Origin: Nocardioides sp.
GTDB lineage: Bacteria > Actinomycetota > Actinomycetes > Propionibacteriales > Nocardioidaceae
Assembly (NCBI GenBank): GCA_031177735.1
Contig: JAPSKJ010000047.1
Coordinates: 1 to 12,727 of the forward strand
Length of the DNA: 12,727 nt
Reading direction: 5' to 3'
The position numbers and the translations under genes were made by a program. A model generated the notes under the pieces. The model saw only the letters and a program-made list of their open reading frames with translations, searched no databases and was not told the origin of the DNA. Below are positions 1-5,966 of this stretch, in pieces (the stretch's first letter is position 1; each line of letters begins with the position of its first letter).

Positions 1-369
1 CGGCTCGCCCCACCACGCCGCCGCGTGGTGCACCGACTGGTGCTCCACGGCGGACAGCACGACGCGTTGCCCGACCCCCCGACGCCCCTCGGCGAGCCCG
101 AGCAGGCCGCGGTGGACGGCCTCGGTGCCGGAGCCGGTGAACGACACCTCGTCACGGCGTACGCCGAGGCAGGAGGCGACCACCTCGCGGGCGTTGTCGA
201 GCAGCAGGCGGGCGTTGCGGGCCGGTCGGTGGAGCCGGCGCGCGTCGGCGTATCCGTGGTCGAGCGCGGCCAGCAGCGCCTCCCGCGCGGCGGGGTGGAG
301 TGGCTCGGAGGAGGCCGCATCGAGGTAGGCCGCGGCGGGTATCCTTGGCTGCTCCGCGGCATTTCTCAC
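1..369 (-). CDS. Cysteine desulfurase-like class V aminotransferase, N-terminal part (cut by left window edge)
   Basis: Only the first 123 codons lie in the window; the gene continues past the left edge. The translation resembles the N-terminus of NifS/IscS-type, PLP-dependent class V aminotransferases. It has YLDAASSEPLHPAAREALLAAL near residues 15-36, the cofactor-loop motif SFTGSGTEAVHRGLLG near 78-93, and VVLSAVEHQSVHHAA near 104-118, where the His normally stacks on PLP. The catalytic lysine and the sulfur-accepting cysteine would lie outside the window, so cysteine desulfurase versus a related lyase cannot be decided. The GTG at 369 is chosen because an in-frame TAG sits at 379-381 and no other start lies between. 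A TAGAGT hexamer ends 6 nt before this GTG, which suggests a leaderless message. The gene is divergent from ctaC with 95 nt between them. A role supplying sulfur for Fe-S clusters, such as the Rieske centre, would fit but is inference. Confidence 0.8.
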   Translation of the reverse strand, partial: MRNAAEQPRIPAAAYLDAASSEPLHPAAREALLAALDHGYADARRLHRPARNARLLLDNAREVVASCLGVRRDEVSFTGSGTEAVHRGLLGLAEGRRGVGQRVVLSAVEHQSVHHAAAWWGEP

Positions 370-375
370 ACCGCC

Positions 376-381
376 ACTCTA
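376..381 (-). promoter_or_regulatory. Candidate -10 element (TAGAGT) for the cysteine desulfurase-like gene, leaderless start
   Basis: On the minus strand TAGAGT fits the actinobacterial TAnnnT -10 consensus. It ends 6 nt before the GTG at 369, so transcription would begin at or beside the start codon. No Shine-Dalgarno sequence precedes the GTG and no clear -35 is visible. The same arrangement occurs at three other genes in this window. Confidence 0.5.
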
Positions 382-450
382 GGGTCCGACCCGCCGCCTC
401 ACCTCGATGGCGATTCCGATAGTCTGCGGGACGTATCCGTGTGTCTTGAG

Positions 451-457
451 AGAGAGG
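451..457 (+). promoter_or_regulatory. Ribosome binding site of ctaC
   Basis: The purine run AGAGAGG lies 7 nt upstream of GTG 465 and supports that start, which also gives a normal lipoprotein signal peptide. A TAGTCT at 420-425 could be the -10 of the ctaCDF promoter, but no matching -35 is evident, so the promoter itself remains uncertain. Confidence 0.6.
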
Positions 458-464
458 CTCGTTC

Positions 465-1382
465 GTGGGTCTGCACTTGCCCGAACGAAAGAGGGGCCGG
501 CGTGTCGCCCTGCTGGGTGTGCTCGCCGCCGGCGCTGCGCTGCTGAGCGGCTGCTCCACCGACAACGAGTGGGGCCGCTTCGCGATGCCCGAGCAGGCCT
601 CGGAGCAGGGCGAGGCCGTCCTGAGCCTGTGGCAGGGCGCGTGGATCGCCGCCCTGGTCACCGGCGTCGTCGTGTGGGGCCTGATCTTCTACGCGATCAT
701 CCGTTACCGCCGGCGCTCGCCCGACGAGATCCCGGTGCAGACGCGCTACAACCTGCCGCTCGAGATCTTCTACACGATCGCGCCGGTGCTGATGGTGATC
801 GTCTTCTTCACGCACACGGTGAAGACGCAGAACGAGGTCCTCGACGAGGACCGCCCCGTCGACAACACCATCGAGGTCGTCGGCTTCCAGTGGTCGTGGA
901 TCTTCAACCACGGCGTCGGGGAGCGCACCGAGGAGGCCGACGAGGACCTCACCGATGACGAGTACGTCTACGACGAGTACGTCTTCGAGGCCGGCACCAC
1001 GTCCTACATCCCGACGCTCGTCCTGCCGGTCGACCAGACCACGCGCTTCAACCTGCGCAGCAACGACGTGATCCACAACCTCGGCATCCCCGGCTTCGGC
1101 ATGCGGATGGACGTCATCCCCGGCCGGGTGAACCACTACTCGATCACCCCGAACAAGATCGGCGAGTACGCCGGCAAGTGCTACGAGCTCTGCGGGGTTG
1201 CACACTCGCGGATGCTGTTCAAGGTCAAGGTCGTGAGCCAGGAGGACTACGCGGCGTACGTCGAGGACCTGGCCGCGCAGGGCAGGACCCTGGAGGAGCC
1301 GCTGACCGGCAACGCCTACACCACCACCCAGGCCGGCCTCGCCGGCGACGACTCCGAGGACCAGCAGGGAGAGACCGAGTGA
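465..1382 (+). CDS. ctaC: Cytochrome c oxidase subunit II (aa3-type), CuA lipoprotein
   Basis: This 305-residue protein receives electrons from the di-haem cytochrome QcrC at its binuclear CuA centre and passes them to haem a in CtaD. The N-terminus is a lipoprotein signal with lipobox LSGC, making Cys30 the likely lipidated residue. Two membrane helices follow near residues 58-80 and 98-118. The cupredoxin domain faces outside. It holds the aromatic electron-entry patch FQWSW (141-145) and a full CuA ligand set: His204, then Cys239, Glu241, Cys243, His247 and Met250 in CYELCGVAHSRM. A strongly acidic insertion occupies about residues 153-175. Such charged insertions are known in actinobacterial subunit II, where electrons come from a bound cytochrome and not from soluble cytochrome c. 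The gene is first in ctaC-ctaD-ctaF. Its TGA overlaps the GTG of ctaD by 4 bases (GTGA), which implies translational coupling. Confidence 0.97.
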   Translation: MGLHLPERKRGRRVALLGVLAAGAALLSGCSTDNEWGRFAMPEQASEQGEAVLSLWQGAWIAALVTGVVVWGLIFYAIIRYRRRSPDEIPVQTRYNLPLEIFYTIAPVLMVIVFFTHTVKTQNEVLDEDRPVDNTIEVVGFQWSWIFNHGVGERTEEADEDLTDDEYVYDEYVFEAGTTSYIPTLVLPVDQTTRFNLRSNDVIHNLGIPGFGMRMDVIPGRVNHYSITPNKIGEYAGKCYELCGVAHSRMLFKVKVVSQEDYAAYVEDLAAQGRTLEEPLTGNAYTTTQAGLAGDDSEDQQGETE

Positions 1383-3073
1383 CCGCGACCGCCTCTACCC
1401 CGGCGTCCACAGGTCGCAAGCCGCTCGGCACCGCGGCCTTCAACCTGCTGACGACCACCGATCACAAGCTGATCGGCAAGATGTACTGCGCCACCGCGTT
1501 CGCGTGGTTCCTGATCGGCGGCGTGATGGCGCTGATCATCCGCTCCGAGCTGGCGTTCCCCGGCAACCAGGTCGTCAACGACGAGCTGTACAACCAGCTC
1601 TTCACCATGCACGGCACGATCATGCTGCTGCTGTTCGCGACGCCCCTGTTCTTCGCGTTCGGCAACCTGATCATGCCGATCCAGATCGGCGCCCCCGACG
1701 TGGCGTTCCCGCGCCTGAACATGTTCAGCTACTGGCTGTTCCTGTTCGGCGGCATCATCGCCGCCTCCGGCTTCCTCACCCCGCTCGGCGCGGCCGACTT
1801 CGGCTGGTTCGCCTACACCCCGCTCTCCGACGCGGTCCGCTCGCCGGGCGCCGGCGGTGACCTGTGGATCATGGGTCTGTGGTTGTCCGGTCTGGGCACC
1901 ATCCTTGGCGCGGTCAACTTCATGACCACGATCATCTGCATGCGCGCTCCGGGCATGACGATGATGCGGATGCCGATCTTCGTGTGGAACACCTTCATCA
2001 CGTCGCTGCTCGTGCTGATCGCGTTCCCGGTGCTCGCCGGCGCGCTGCTGTCCCTCGAGGCCGACCGCCAGCTCGGCGCCCACGTCTTCGATCCCTCGCA
2101 CGGCGGGCCGATCCTGTGGCAGCACCTGTTCTGGTTCTTCGGCCACCCCGAGGTCTACATCATCGCGCTGCCGTTCTTCGGCATCGTGACCGAGATCCTG
2201 CCGGTCTTCAGCCGCAAGCCGATCTTCGGCTACGTCGGCCTGGTCGGTGCGACGCTCGGCATCGCGATCCTCTCGGTGGCCGTGTGGGCGCACCACATGT
2301 TCGTCACCGGAGCGGTCGACCTGCCGTTCTTCTCCGGCATGACGTTCCTGATCGCCGTGCCGACAGGAGTGAAGTTCTTCAACTGGATCGGCACGATGTG
2401 GGGCGGATCCATCTCCTTCGACACCCCGATGCTGTGGAGCCTGGGCTTCCTGACCACCTTCCTCTTCGGTGGCCTCACCGGCATCATCCTGGCCAGCCCG
2501 CCGCTGGACTTCCACGTCTCCGACTCCTACTTCGTGGTGGCGCACTTCCACTACGTGGTGTTCGGCACCGTGGTGTTCGCGATGTTCGCCGGCTTCTACT
2601 ACTGGTGGCCGAAGATGATGGGTCGGATGCTCGACGAGCGACTCGGGAAGATCCACTTCTGGCTGCTGTTCGTCGGCTTCCACCTGACCTTCCTGGTGCA
2701 GCACTGGCTCGGTGTGGAGGGCATGCCCCGCCGCTACGTCGACTACCTGCCCGAGGACAACTTCGAGGTGCTCAACCAGATCTCCACGGTGGGTGCGTTC
2801 CTGCTCAGCTTGTCGATGCTGCCGTTCTTCTACAACGTCTACATCAGCCGCAGGGGCCCGCTCGTCACCGTGGACGACCCGTGGGGCTGGGGCCGGTCGC
2901 TGGAGTGGGCCACCTCGTGCCCGCCGCCGCGGCACAACTTCCACCAGCTGCCCCGCATCCGGTCGGAGTCCCCGGCGTTCGACCTGCACCACCCGGAGAT
3001 CGCGGCCCTCGAGCTGGGCCCTGAGGCTGAGATCGCTGCCGTCACCGGCGGCGGCGACGGTAAGGAGGGCTGA
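1379..3073 (+). CDS. ctaD: Cytochrome c oxidase subunit I (aa3-type, A1 family)
   Basis: This is the catalytic, proton-pumping core subunit: 564 residues and about 12 membrane helices. Haem a ligands are His78 (FTMHGTIM) and His391; haem a3 is held by His389 (VVAHFHYVVFG). CuB ligands are His256, His305 and His306, with Tyr260 of GHPEVY as the expected His-Tyr cross-link. Glu258 in GHPEVY marks the A1 type with a full D-channel. Asp107 in APDVAFPRLN corresponds to the D-channel entry and Lys332 in PTGVKFFNW to the K-channel. All key residues are present, so the enzyme should be active. The GTG at 1379 is preferred to the in-frame position at 1178, because 1178 would read through the CuA region of ctaC in another frame. 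It overlaps the ctaC stop codon and has AGGGAG a few bases upstream. The C-terminal tail is polar and ends in a Gly-rich stretch. Confidence 0.97.
   Translation: MTATASTPASTGRKPLGTAAFNLLTTTDHKLIGKMYCATAFAWFLIGGVMALIIRSELAFPGNQVVNDELYNQLFTMHGTIMLLLFATPLFFAFGNLIMPIQIGAPDVAFPRLNMFSYWLFLFGGIIAASGFLTPLGAADFGWFAYTPLSDAVRSPGAGGDLWIMGLWLSGLGTILGAVNFMTTIICMRAPGMTMMRMPIFVWNTFITSLLVLIAFPVLAGALLSLEADRQLGAHVFDPSHGGPILWQHLFWFFGHPEVYIIALPFFGIVTEILPVFSRKPIFGYVGLVGATLGIAILSVAVWAHHMFVTGAVDLPFFSGMTFLIAVPTGVKFFNWIGTMWGGSISFDTPMLWSLGFLTTFLFGGLTGIILASPPLDFHVSDSYFVVAHFHYVVFGTVVFAMFAGFYYWWPKMMGRMLDERLGKIHFWLLFVGFHLTFLVQHWLGVEGMPRRYVDYLPEDNFEVLNQISTVGAFLLSLSMLPFFYNVYISRRGPLVTVDDPWGWGRSLEWATSCPPPRHNFHQLPRIRSESPAFDLHHPEIAALELGPEAEIAAVTGGGDGKEG
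3062..3069 (+). promoter_or_regulatory. Ribosome binding site of ctaF, inside the 3' end of ctaD
   Basis: AAGGAGGG is a near-perfect anti-16S match 9 nt before ATG 3079. It lies within the last codons of ctaD, so ctaF translation is tied to the ctaD message. Confidence 0.75.
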
Positions 3074-3078
3074 GCCCG

Positions 3079-3495
3079 ATGAAGCTTGAAGCCTGGATGT
3101 TCGGCGCCTGCACCATCTTCCTGGTGCTGGTCACCCCCACGTACTGGCTGGTGACCTCTGGCAGCGACAACGGCGGCGACTGGACCGGAACCTCCGCGCT
3201 GGCGATGTGCACTCTGCTGACCGGCATGGTGACCGCCTACCTCGGTTTCCACGCCAAGCGGATGGACCCGCGTCCGGAGGACCGCAAGGACGCCGAGATC
3301 GCAGACGGTGCCGGTGAGCTGGGCTTCTTCCCGCCCTACTCGTGGTGGCCGCTGTGGTGCGCGCTCACGCTGGCGCTGATCACCTTCGCGCTGGCCATGA
3401 CGGCCTGGTGGCTGGCGATCATCGGCGGTCTCGTCGGCGCGCTGGCGCTGTCCGGGTGGATCTTCGAGTACTACCGCGGTGAGCACGCGCACTGA
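3079..3495 (+). CDS. ctaF: Cytochrome c oxidase subunit IV, actinobacterial type
   Basis: This 138-residue membrane protein matches the actinobacterial oxidase subunit IV family, a small non-catalytic subunit bound to the aa3 oxidase core. Four hydrophobic segments are visible, near residues 5-26, 38-58, 90-110 and 112-130. A polar loop between the second and third ends in FFPPYSWWPLW, the conserved SWWPL signature of the family. It begins with MKLEAWMF directly after a strong Shine-Dalgarno and ends in EYYRGEHAH. It starts 5 nt after the ctaD stop and is followed by a strong hairpin, so it is the last gene of the ctaCDF unit. It has no cofactor ligands; stabilising the supercomplex is the likely role from what is known of the family. 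Confidence 0.92.
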   Translation: MKLEAWMFGACTIFLVLVTPTYWLVTSGSDNGGDWTGTSALAMCTLLTGMVTAYLGFHAKRMDPRPEDRKDAEIADGAGELGFFPPYSWWPLWCALTLALITFALAMTAWWLAIIGGLVGALALSGWIFEYYRGEHAH

Positions 3496-3518
3496 CGCTC
3501 CTGCGACAGCGCAACCCG

Positions 3519-3550
3519 CGAGGGGCCCGGCGATCACGCCGGGCCCCTCG
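3519..3550 (+). terminator. Hairpin terminator after ctaF
   Basis: A perfect 14-bp GC-rich stem (3519-3532 with 3537-3550) closes on the 4-nt loop ATCA, and a G-T pair can extend its base. It starts 23 nt after the ctaF stop. The downstream tract (TCGTTGAAGG) is only weakly T-rich, as is common in high-GC actinomycetes. It should separate ctaCDF from the L,D-transpeptidase gene. Confidence 0.8.
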
Positions 3551-3560
3551 TCGTTGAAGG

Positions 3561-3566
3561 TAAAGT
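3561..3566 (+). promoter_or_regulatory. Candidate -10 element (TAAAGT) for the L,D-transpeptidase, leaderless start
   Basis: TAAAGT fits TAnnnT and ends 8 nt before ATG 3575, the spacing expected if transcription begins at the A of the start codon. No well-placed Shine-Dalgarno precedes this ATG, and the -35 position falls in the terminator arm with no recognisable motif. Confidence 0.5.
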
Positions 3567-3574
3567 CCTCGGGG

Positions 3575-4792
3575 ATGAGAAGCATGCGGATGAGATCGAC
3601 GGCCCTGTACCGCGGCCTGGTCGCTGCCACGCTGGTGGTCACGTTGGCCGCGTGTGACACCGATCCTGGGCGCGACAGCGCGGTGCCGGCCGATGCTGCG
3701 GCGGCCACGACCGGTGGTGAGGACGGCGACGCCGGCGCCACGGTCGCGCTCACCACCAACGCGCGCGGGCGGGGCGTCCCGGTCGACACCCTCGTCACGG
3801 TGAGCGCCGAGGGTGGTGCCCTGGAGGCGGTCACGGTCCGCTCCGCGGCCGGTGTGCTGCCCGGCGACCTGTCGCCCGATGCCCGCACGTGGACCGCGCG
3901 CGAGCGGCTCGAGCCGGGGACGGCGTACACGGTCCGGGCGACGGCAGCCGGCGGCTCCGGAGACGGGTCGGCGCTACGCCGCCGGTTCACGACCGAAGAC
4001 CTGCCGCTGAGCCGGCAGACGTTCGCCTCCGTGGCGCCCCTCGACGGGCAGACCGTCGGTGTCGGCATGCCGGTCGTGGTGCACTTCGACGTGCCGGTGC
4101 GCGACAGAGCCGCCATGGAGCAGCACATGCACGTGACCGCGGCCCCCGAGCAGGTCGGCGCCTGGCACTGGCTCAGCGACACCGAGGCACACTGGCGCCC
4201 CCGCCGCTACTGGGAGGCCGGCACGACGGTCGAGGTCGACCTCGACGTCAACGGGGTGGCGGCCGGCAACGGCGTCTACGGCCAGGAGGACCGCCGCATC
4301 CGCTTCAGCGTCGGCGCGGCCCACGTCTACCGCGTCAATGCGCGCACCCACCAGATGAAGGTCTACGAGAACGGCACGCTGCTGCGCACCCTGCCGATCA
4401 CCACGGGCAAGGCGGGCTTCACCACCCGCTCCGGCGTGAAGGTGATCATGGAGAAGTTCCCCAGCCGGCGGATGCGGTCGGAGACCGTCGGCATCGGGGC
4501 CGGCGACCCGGAGTTCTACGACATCGACGACGTCCGGTGGGCGATGCGGCTGACCTACTCCGGTGAGTTCATCCACGCCGCGCCGTGGTCGGTCGGGTCC
4601 CAGGGGTACGCCAACGTCTCGCACGGGTGCACCGGGATGAGCGCTGCCGACGCCGAGTGGCTCTACCAGCTGACCCGCATCGGCGACGTCGTGGAGTACA
4701 CCGGCACCGACCGGCCGATGGAGCTGGAGAACGGGTACGGCGACTGGAACGTGCCCTTCGAGCAGTACCGCGCGGGTTCGGCGCTCGCCTGA
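3575..4792 (+). CDS. L,D-transpeptidase lipoprotein (Ig-like domains plus YkuD catalytic domain)
   Basis: This 405-residue exported protein probably forms 3-3 cross-links in peptidoglycan on the outer face of the membrane. A basic N-terminus and hydrophobic stretch end in lipobox LAAC, so Cys27 should be lipidated. Two Ig-like domains follow, at about residues 45-140 and 146-248, the usual build of actinobacterial transpeptidases such as LdtMt2. The YkuD domain runs from about 250 to 375. It contains His334 (FIHAAPWS) and the catalytic SHGCTGMS with His350 and Cys352, so the catalytic residues are intact. A short C-terminal extension ends the protein. ATG 3575 is chosen over the in-frame GTG at 3479, which lies inside ctaF and before the terminator. 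ATG 3584 or 3590 are possible alternatives. The gene sits between the two oxidoreductase arms but has no evident link to respiration. Confidence 0.9.
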   Translation: MRSMRMRSTALYRGLVAATLVVTLAACDTDPGRDSAVPADAAAATTGGEDGDAGATVALTTNARGRGVPVDTLVTVSAEGGALEAVTVRSAAGVLPGDLSPDARTWTARERLEPGTAYTVRATAAGGSGDGSALRRRFTTEDLPLSRQTFASVAPLDGQTVGVGMPVVVHFDVPVRDRAAMEQHMHVTAAPEQVGAWHWLSDTEAHWRPRRYWEAGTTVEVDLDVNGVAAGNGVYGQEDRRIRFSVGAAHVYRVNARTHQMKVYENGTLLRTLPITTGKAGFTTRSGVKVIMEKFPSRRMRSETVGIGAGDPEFYDIDDVRWAMRLTYSGEFIHAAPWSVGSQGYANVSHGCTGMSAADAEWLYQLTRIGDVVEYTGTDRPMELENGYGDWNVPFEQYRAGSALA

Positions 4793-4811
4793 CCGACCGG
4801 GGCGCGGTCAG
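4789..4811. terminator. Short hairpin spanning two convergent stop codons
   Basis: A 7-bp perfect inverted repeat (CTGACCG at 4789-4795, CGGTCAG at 4805-4811) encloses a 9-nt loop. It contains the TGA of the L,D-transpeptidase (4790-4792) and that of the LLM gene (4808-4810). Only 15 nt separate the two convergent genes, so this is the only candidate for a shared bidirectional terminator. It is short and lacks T-tracts. Confidence 0.4.
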
Positions 4812-5845
4812 TCGGCGAGGAGCTTGCGGACCCGCGGGATGACCTCGGTGCCGTAGAGCTCGATGCAGCGCATCAGCTGCTCGTGCGGCATCGTGCCGTT
4901 GCTGTACTTCAGGTCGAAGCGCTGGATTCCGAGCGCCCGCACGGTTCGCGCGATCTTGGTGGCCACCGTGTCCGGTGCGCCCACGTAGAGCGAGCCGTGG
5001 GCGACCTCGGCGTCGTAGTCCCCGCGCGTGGCCGGCGGCCAGCCGCGCTCGGCTCCGATCCGGTCCCGGTTGGCCTTGAAGTGTGGGAAGAGCAGCTCGG
5101 CGGCCTCCTCGTCGGTGTCCCAGACGAAGCCGGGGGAGTGCACGCCGACCGGCAGGGCGCCCGCCTCAGGGTTCAGCTCGCGGAGCGCGCGGTGGTAGAG
5201 GTCGACGTACGGCGCGAACCGGCCGGGGTCGCCGCCGATGATGGCCAGCATGAGGGGGAAGCCGTAGCGGGCCGTCCTGACCACCGACTCGGGTGAGCCG
5301 CCGACGCCGATCCAGGCGTCGAGGTGACCGCGCTCGGTCTTCGGGAACACCTCGGCGTCCAGCGGCGGCCGGATGCTGCCCTCCCAGTGGACATGCCCCT
5401 CGGATCGGAGGGCGGCGAAGAGGTCGAGCTTCTCGGCGAACAGCACGTCGTAGTCGGCCAGGTCGAAGCCGAAGAGCGGGAACGACTCGGTGAACGAGCC
5501 ACGCCCCAGGGTCAGCTCGGCGCGACCTCGAGACAGCGCGTCGAGCGTGGCGTGGCGCTCATAGACGCGCACGGGGTCATCGGAGCTGAGCACCGTGACC
5601 GCGGTGCCGAGCAGGATCTGCTCGGTGCGGCCGGCGAGCGCGGCCAGGACCACGTCGGGGGCGGAGATGGCGAAGTCGCCGCGGTGGTGCTCCCCGACGC
5701 TGAAGGCGGCGATCCCGAGACGGTCGGCGAGCACGCCCTCCTCGACCACGTTGCGCAGCACCTGCGCATGGGGGAGTGTGCGGCCCTCCCCGTCGACCGT
5801 GACGTCGCCGAAGGTGTCCAGACCGAACTGCAGCTCGTGAGCCAT
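4808..5845 (-). CDS. LLM-class flavin-dependent oxidoreductase (luciferase-like monooxygenase fold)
   Basis: This 345-residue protein belongs to the bacterial luciferase-like, F420/FMN-dependent oxidoreductase superfamily (TIM barrel). Recognisable blocks are LQFGLDTFGDV at the start, FSVGEHHRGDFAISAPDVVLAALA (48-71), ILLGTAVTVLSSDDPVRVYER (77-97), LSRGRAELTLGRGSFTESFPLFG (104-126) and the phosphate-loop-like WIGVGGSPESVVRTA (178-192). The substrate is unknown and the cofactor (FMN or F420) cannot be decided from sequence. ATG 5845 is preferred over an in-frame start at 5902: it begins the conserved domain and has a good Shine-Dalgarno, whereas the longer form would translate the palindrome. 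The gene is codirectional with qcrB but separated from it by 121 nt of hairpins and a promoter-like region. It is therefore probably its own unit, under a repressor that binds the palindrome at 5869-5882. Confidence 0.88.
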   Translation of the reverse strand: MAHELQFGLDTFGDVTVDGEGRTLPHAQVLRNVVEEGVLADRLGIAAFSVGEHHRGDFAISAPDVVLAALAGRTEQILLGTAVTVLSSDDPVRVYERHATLDALSRGRAELTLGRGSFTESFPLFGFDLADYDVLFAEKLDLFAALRSEGHVHWEGSIRPPLDAEVFPKTERGHLDAWIGVGGSPESVVRTARYGFPLMLAIIGGDPGRFAPYVDLYHRALRELNPEAGALPVGVHSPGFVWDTDEEAAELLFPHFKANRDRIGAERGWPPATRGDYDAEVAHGSLYVGAPDTVATKIARTVRALGIQRFDLKYSNGTMPHEQLMRCIELYGTEVIPRVRKLLAD

Positions 5846-5853
5846 GTGACCGA

Positions 5854-5862
5854 CCTTTCCTC
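5854..5862 (-). promoter_or_regulatory. Ribosome binding site of the LLM oxidoreductase gene
   Basis: On the minus strand GAGGAAAGG lies 8 nt before ATG 5845 and supports that codon as the start. Confidence 0.65.
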
Positions 5863-5868
5863 GTCTTA

Positions 5869-5882
5869 GTTGATCAGTCAAC
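5869..5882 (-). promoter_or_regulatory. Operator-like palindrome in the LLM promoter region
   Basis: GTTGA-TCAG-TCAAC is a perfect 5-bp inverted repeat around a 4-nt centre, 23 nt upstream of the LLM start codon. On the minus strand it contains TTGACT, which could double as a -35 hexamer, so a bound protein would block RNA polymerase. Size and symmetry suit a MarR- or TetR-type repressor. No regulator gene lies beside it in the window, so the protein is unknown. Confidence 0.4.
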
Positions 5883-5892
5883 CAACCGCGTG

Positions 5893-5919
5893 CCGCTGGC
5901 ATTCCTGAAATGCCAGCGG
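5893..5919 (-). repeat. Second hairpin downstream of qcrB (alternative pairing)
   Basis: An 11-bp perfect stem (5893-5903 with 5909-5919) closes on a 5-nt loop. Its right arm on the plus strand, CCAGCGG (5913-5919), is also part of the larger hairpin at 5913-5950, so the two cannot form together. Confidence 0.65.
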
Positions 5920-5950
5920 GCCGGCGTGCTCACGCACGCCGGCCCGCTGG
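5913..5950 (-). terminator. Strong hairpin terminator after ctaE-qcrCAB
   Basis: A perfect 16-bp GC-rich stem (5913-5928 with 5935-5950) encloses a 6-nt loop, starting 16 nt past the qcrB stop in the direction of transcription. The following minus-strand sequence is CATTTCAGG, a weak T-tract. This is the probable intrinsic terminator of the qcr operon and would insulate the LLM gene. Confidence 0.75.
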
Positions 5951-5966
5951 TACAAGGTCGAGCGGC

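Noticed and set aside
1178..1378. 67-residue N-terminal extension of CtaD
   Set aside because: It overlaps the essential CuA-ligand region of ctaC in another frame and has a low-complexity sequence.
1316..2992. 558-codon open frame on the minus strand across ctaD
   Set aside because: Antisense shadow of ctaD caused by high GC at third positions; its translation is low-complexity, rich in Arg, Glu, His and Asp, with no domain.
3479..3574. Earlier in-frame start for the L,D-transpeptidase (GTG 3479)
   Set aside because: It would begin inside ctaF, translate the terminator and bury the lipoprotein signal 32 residues in.
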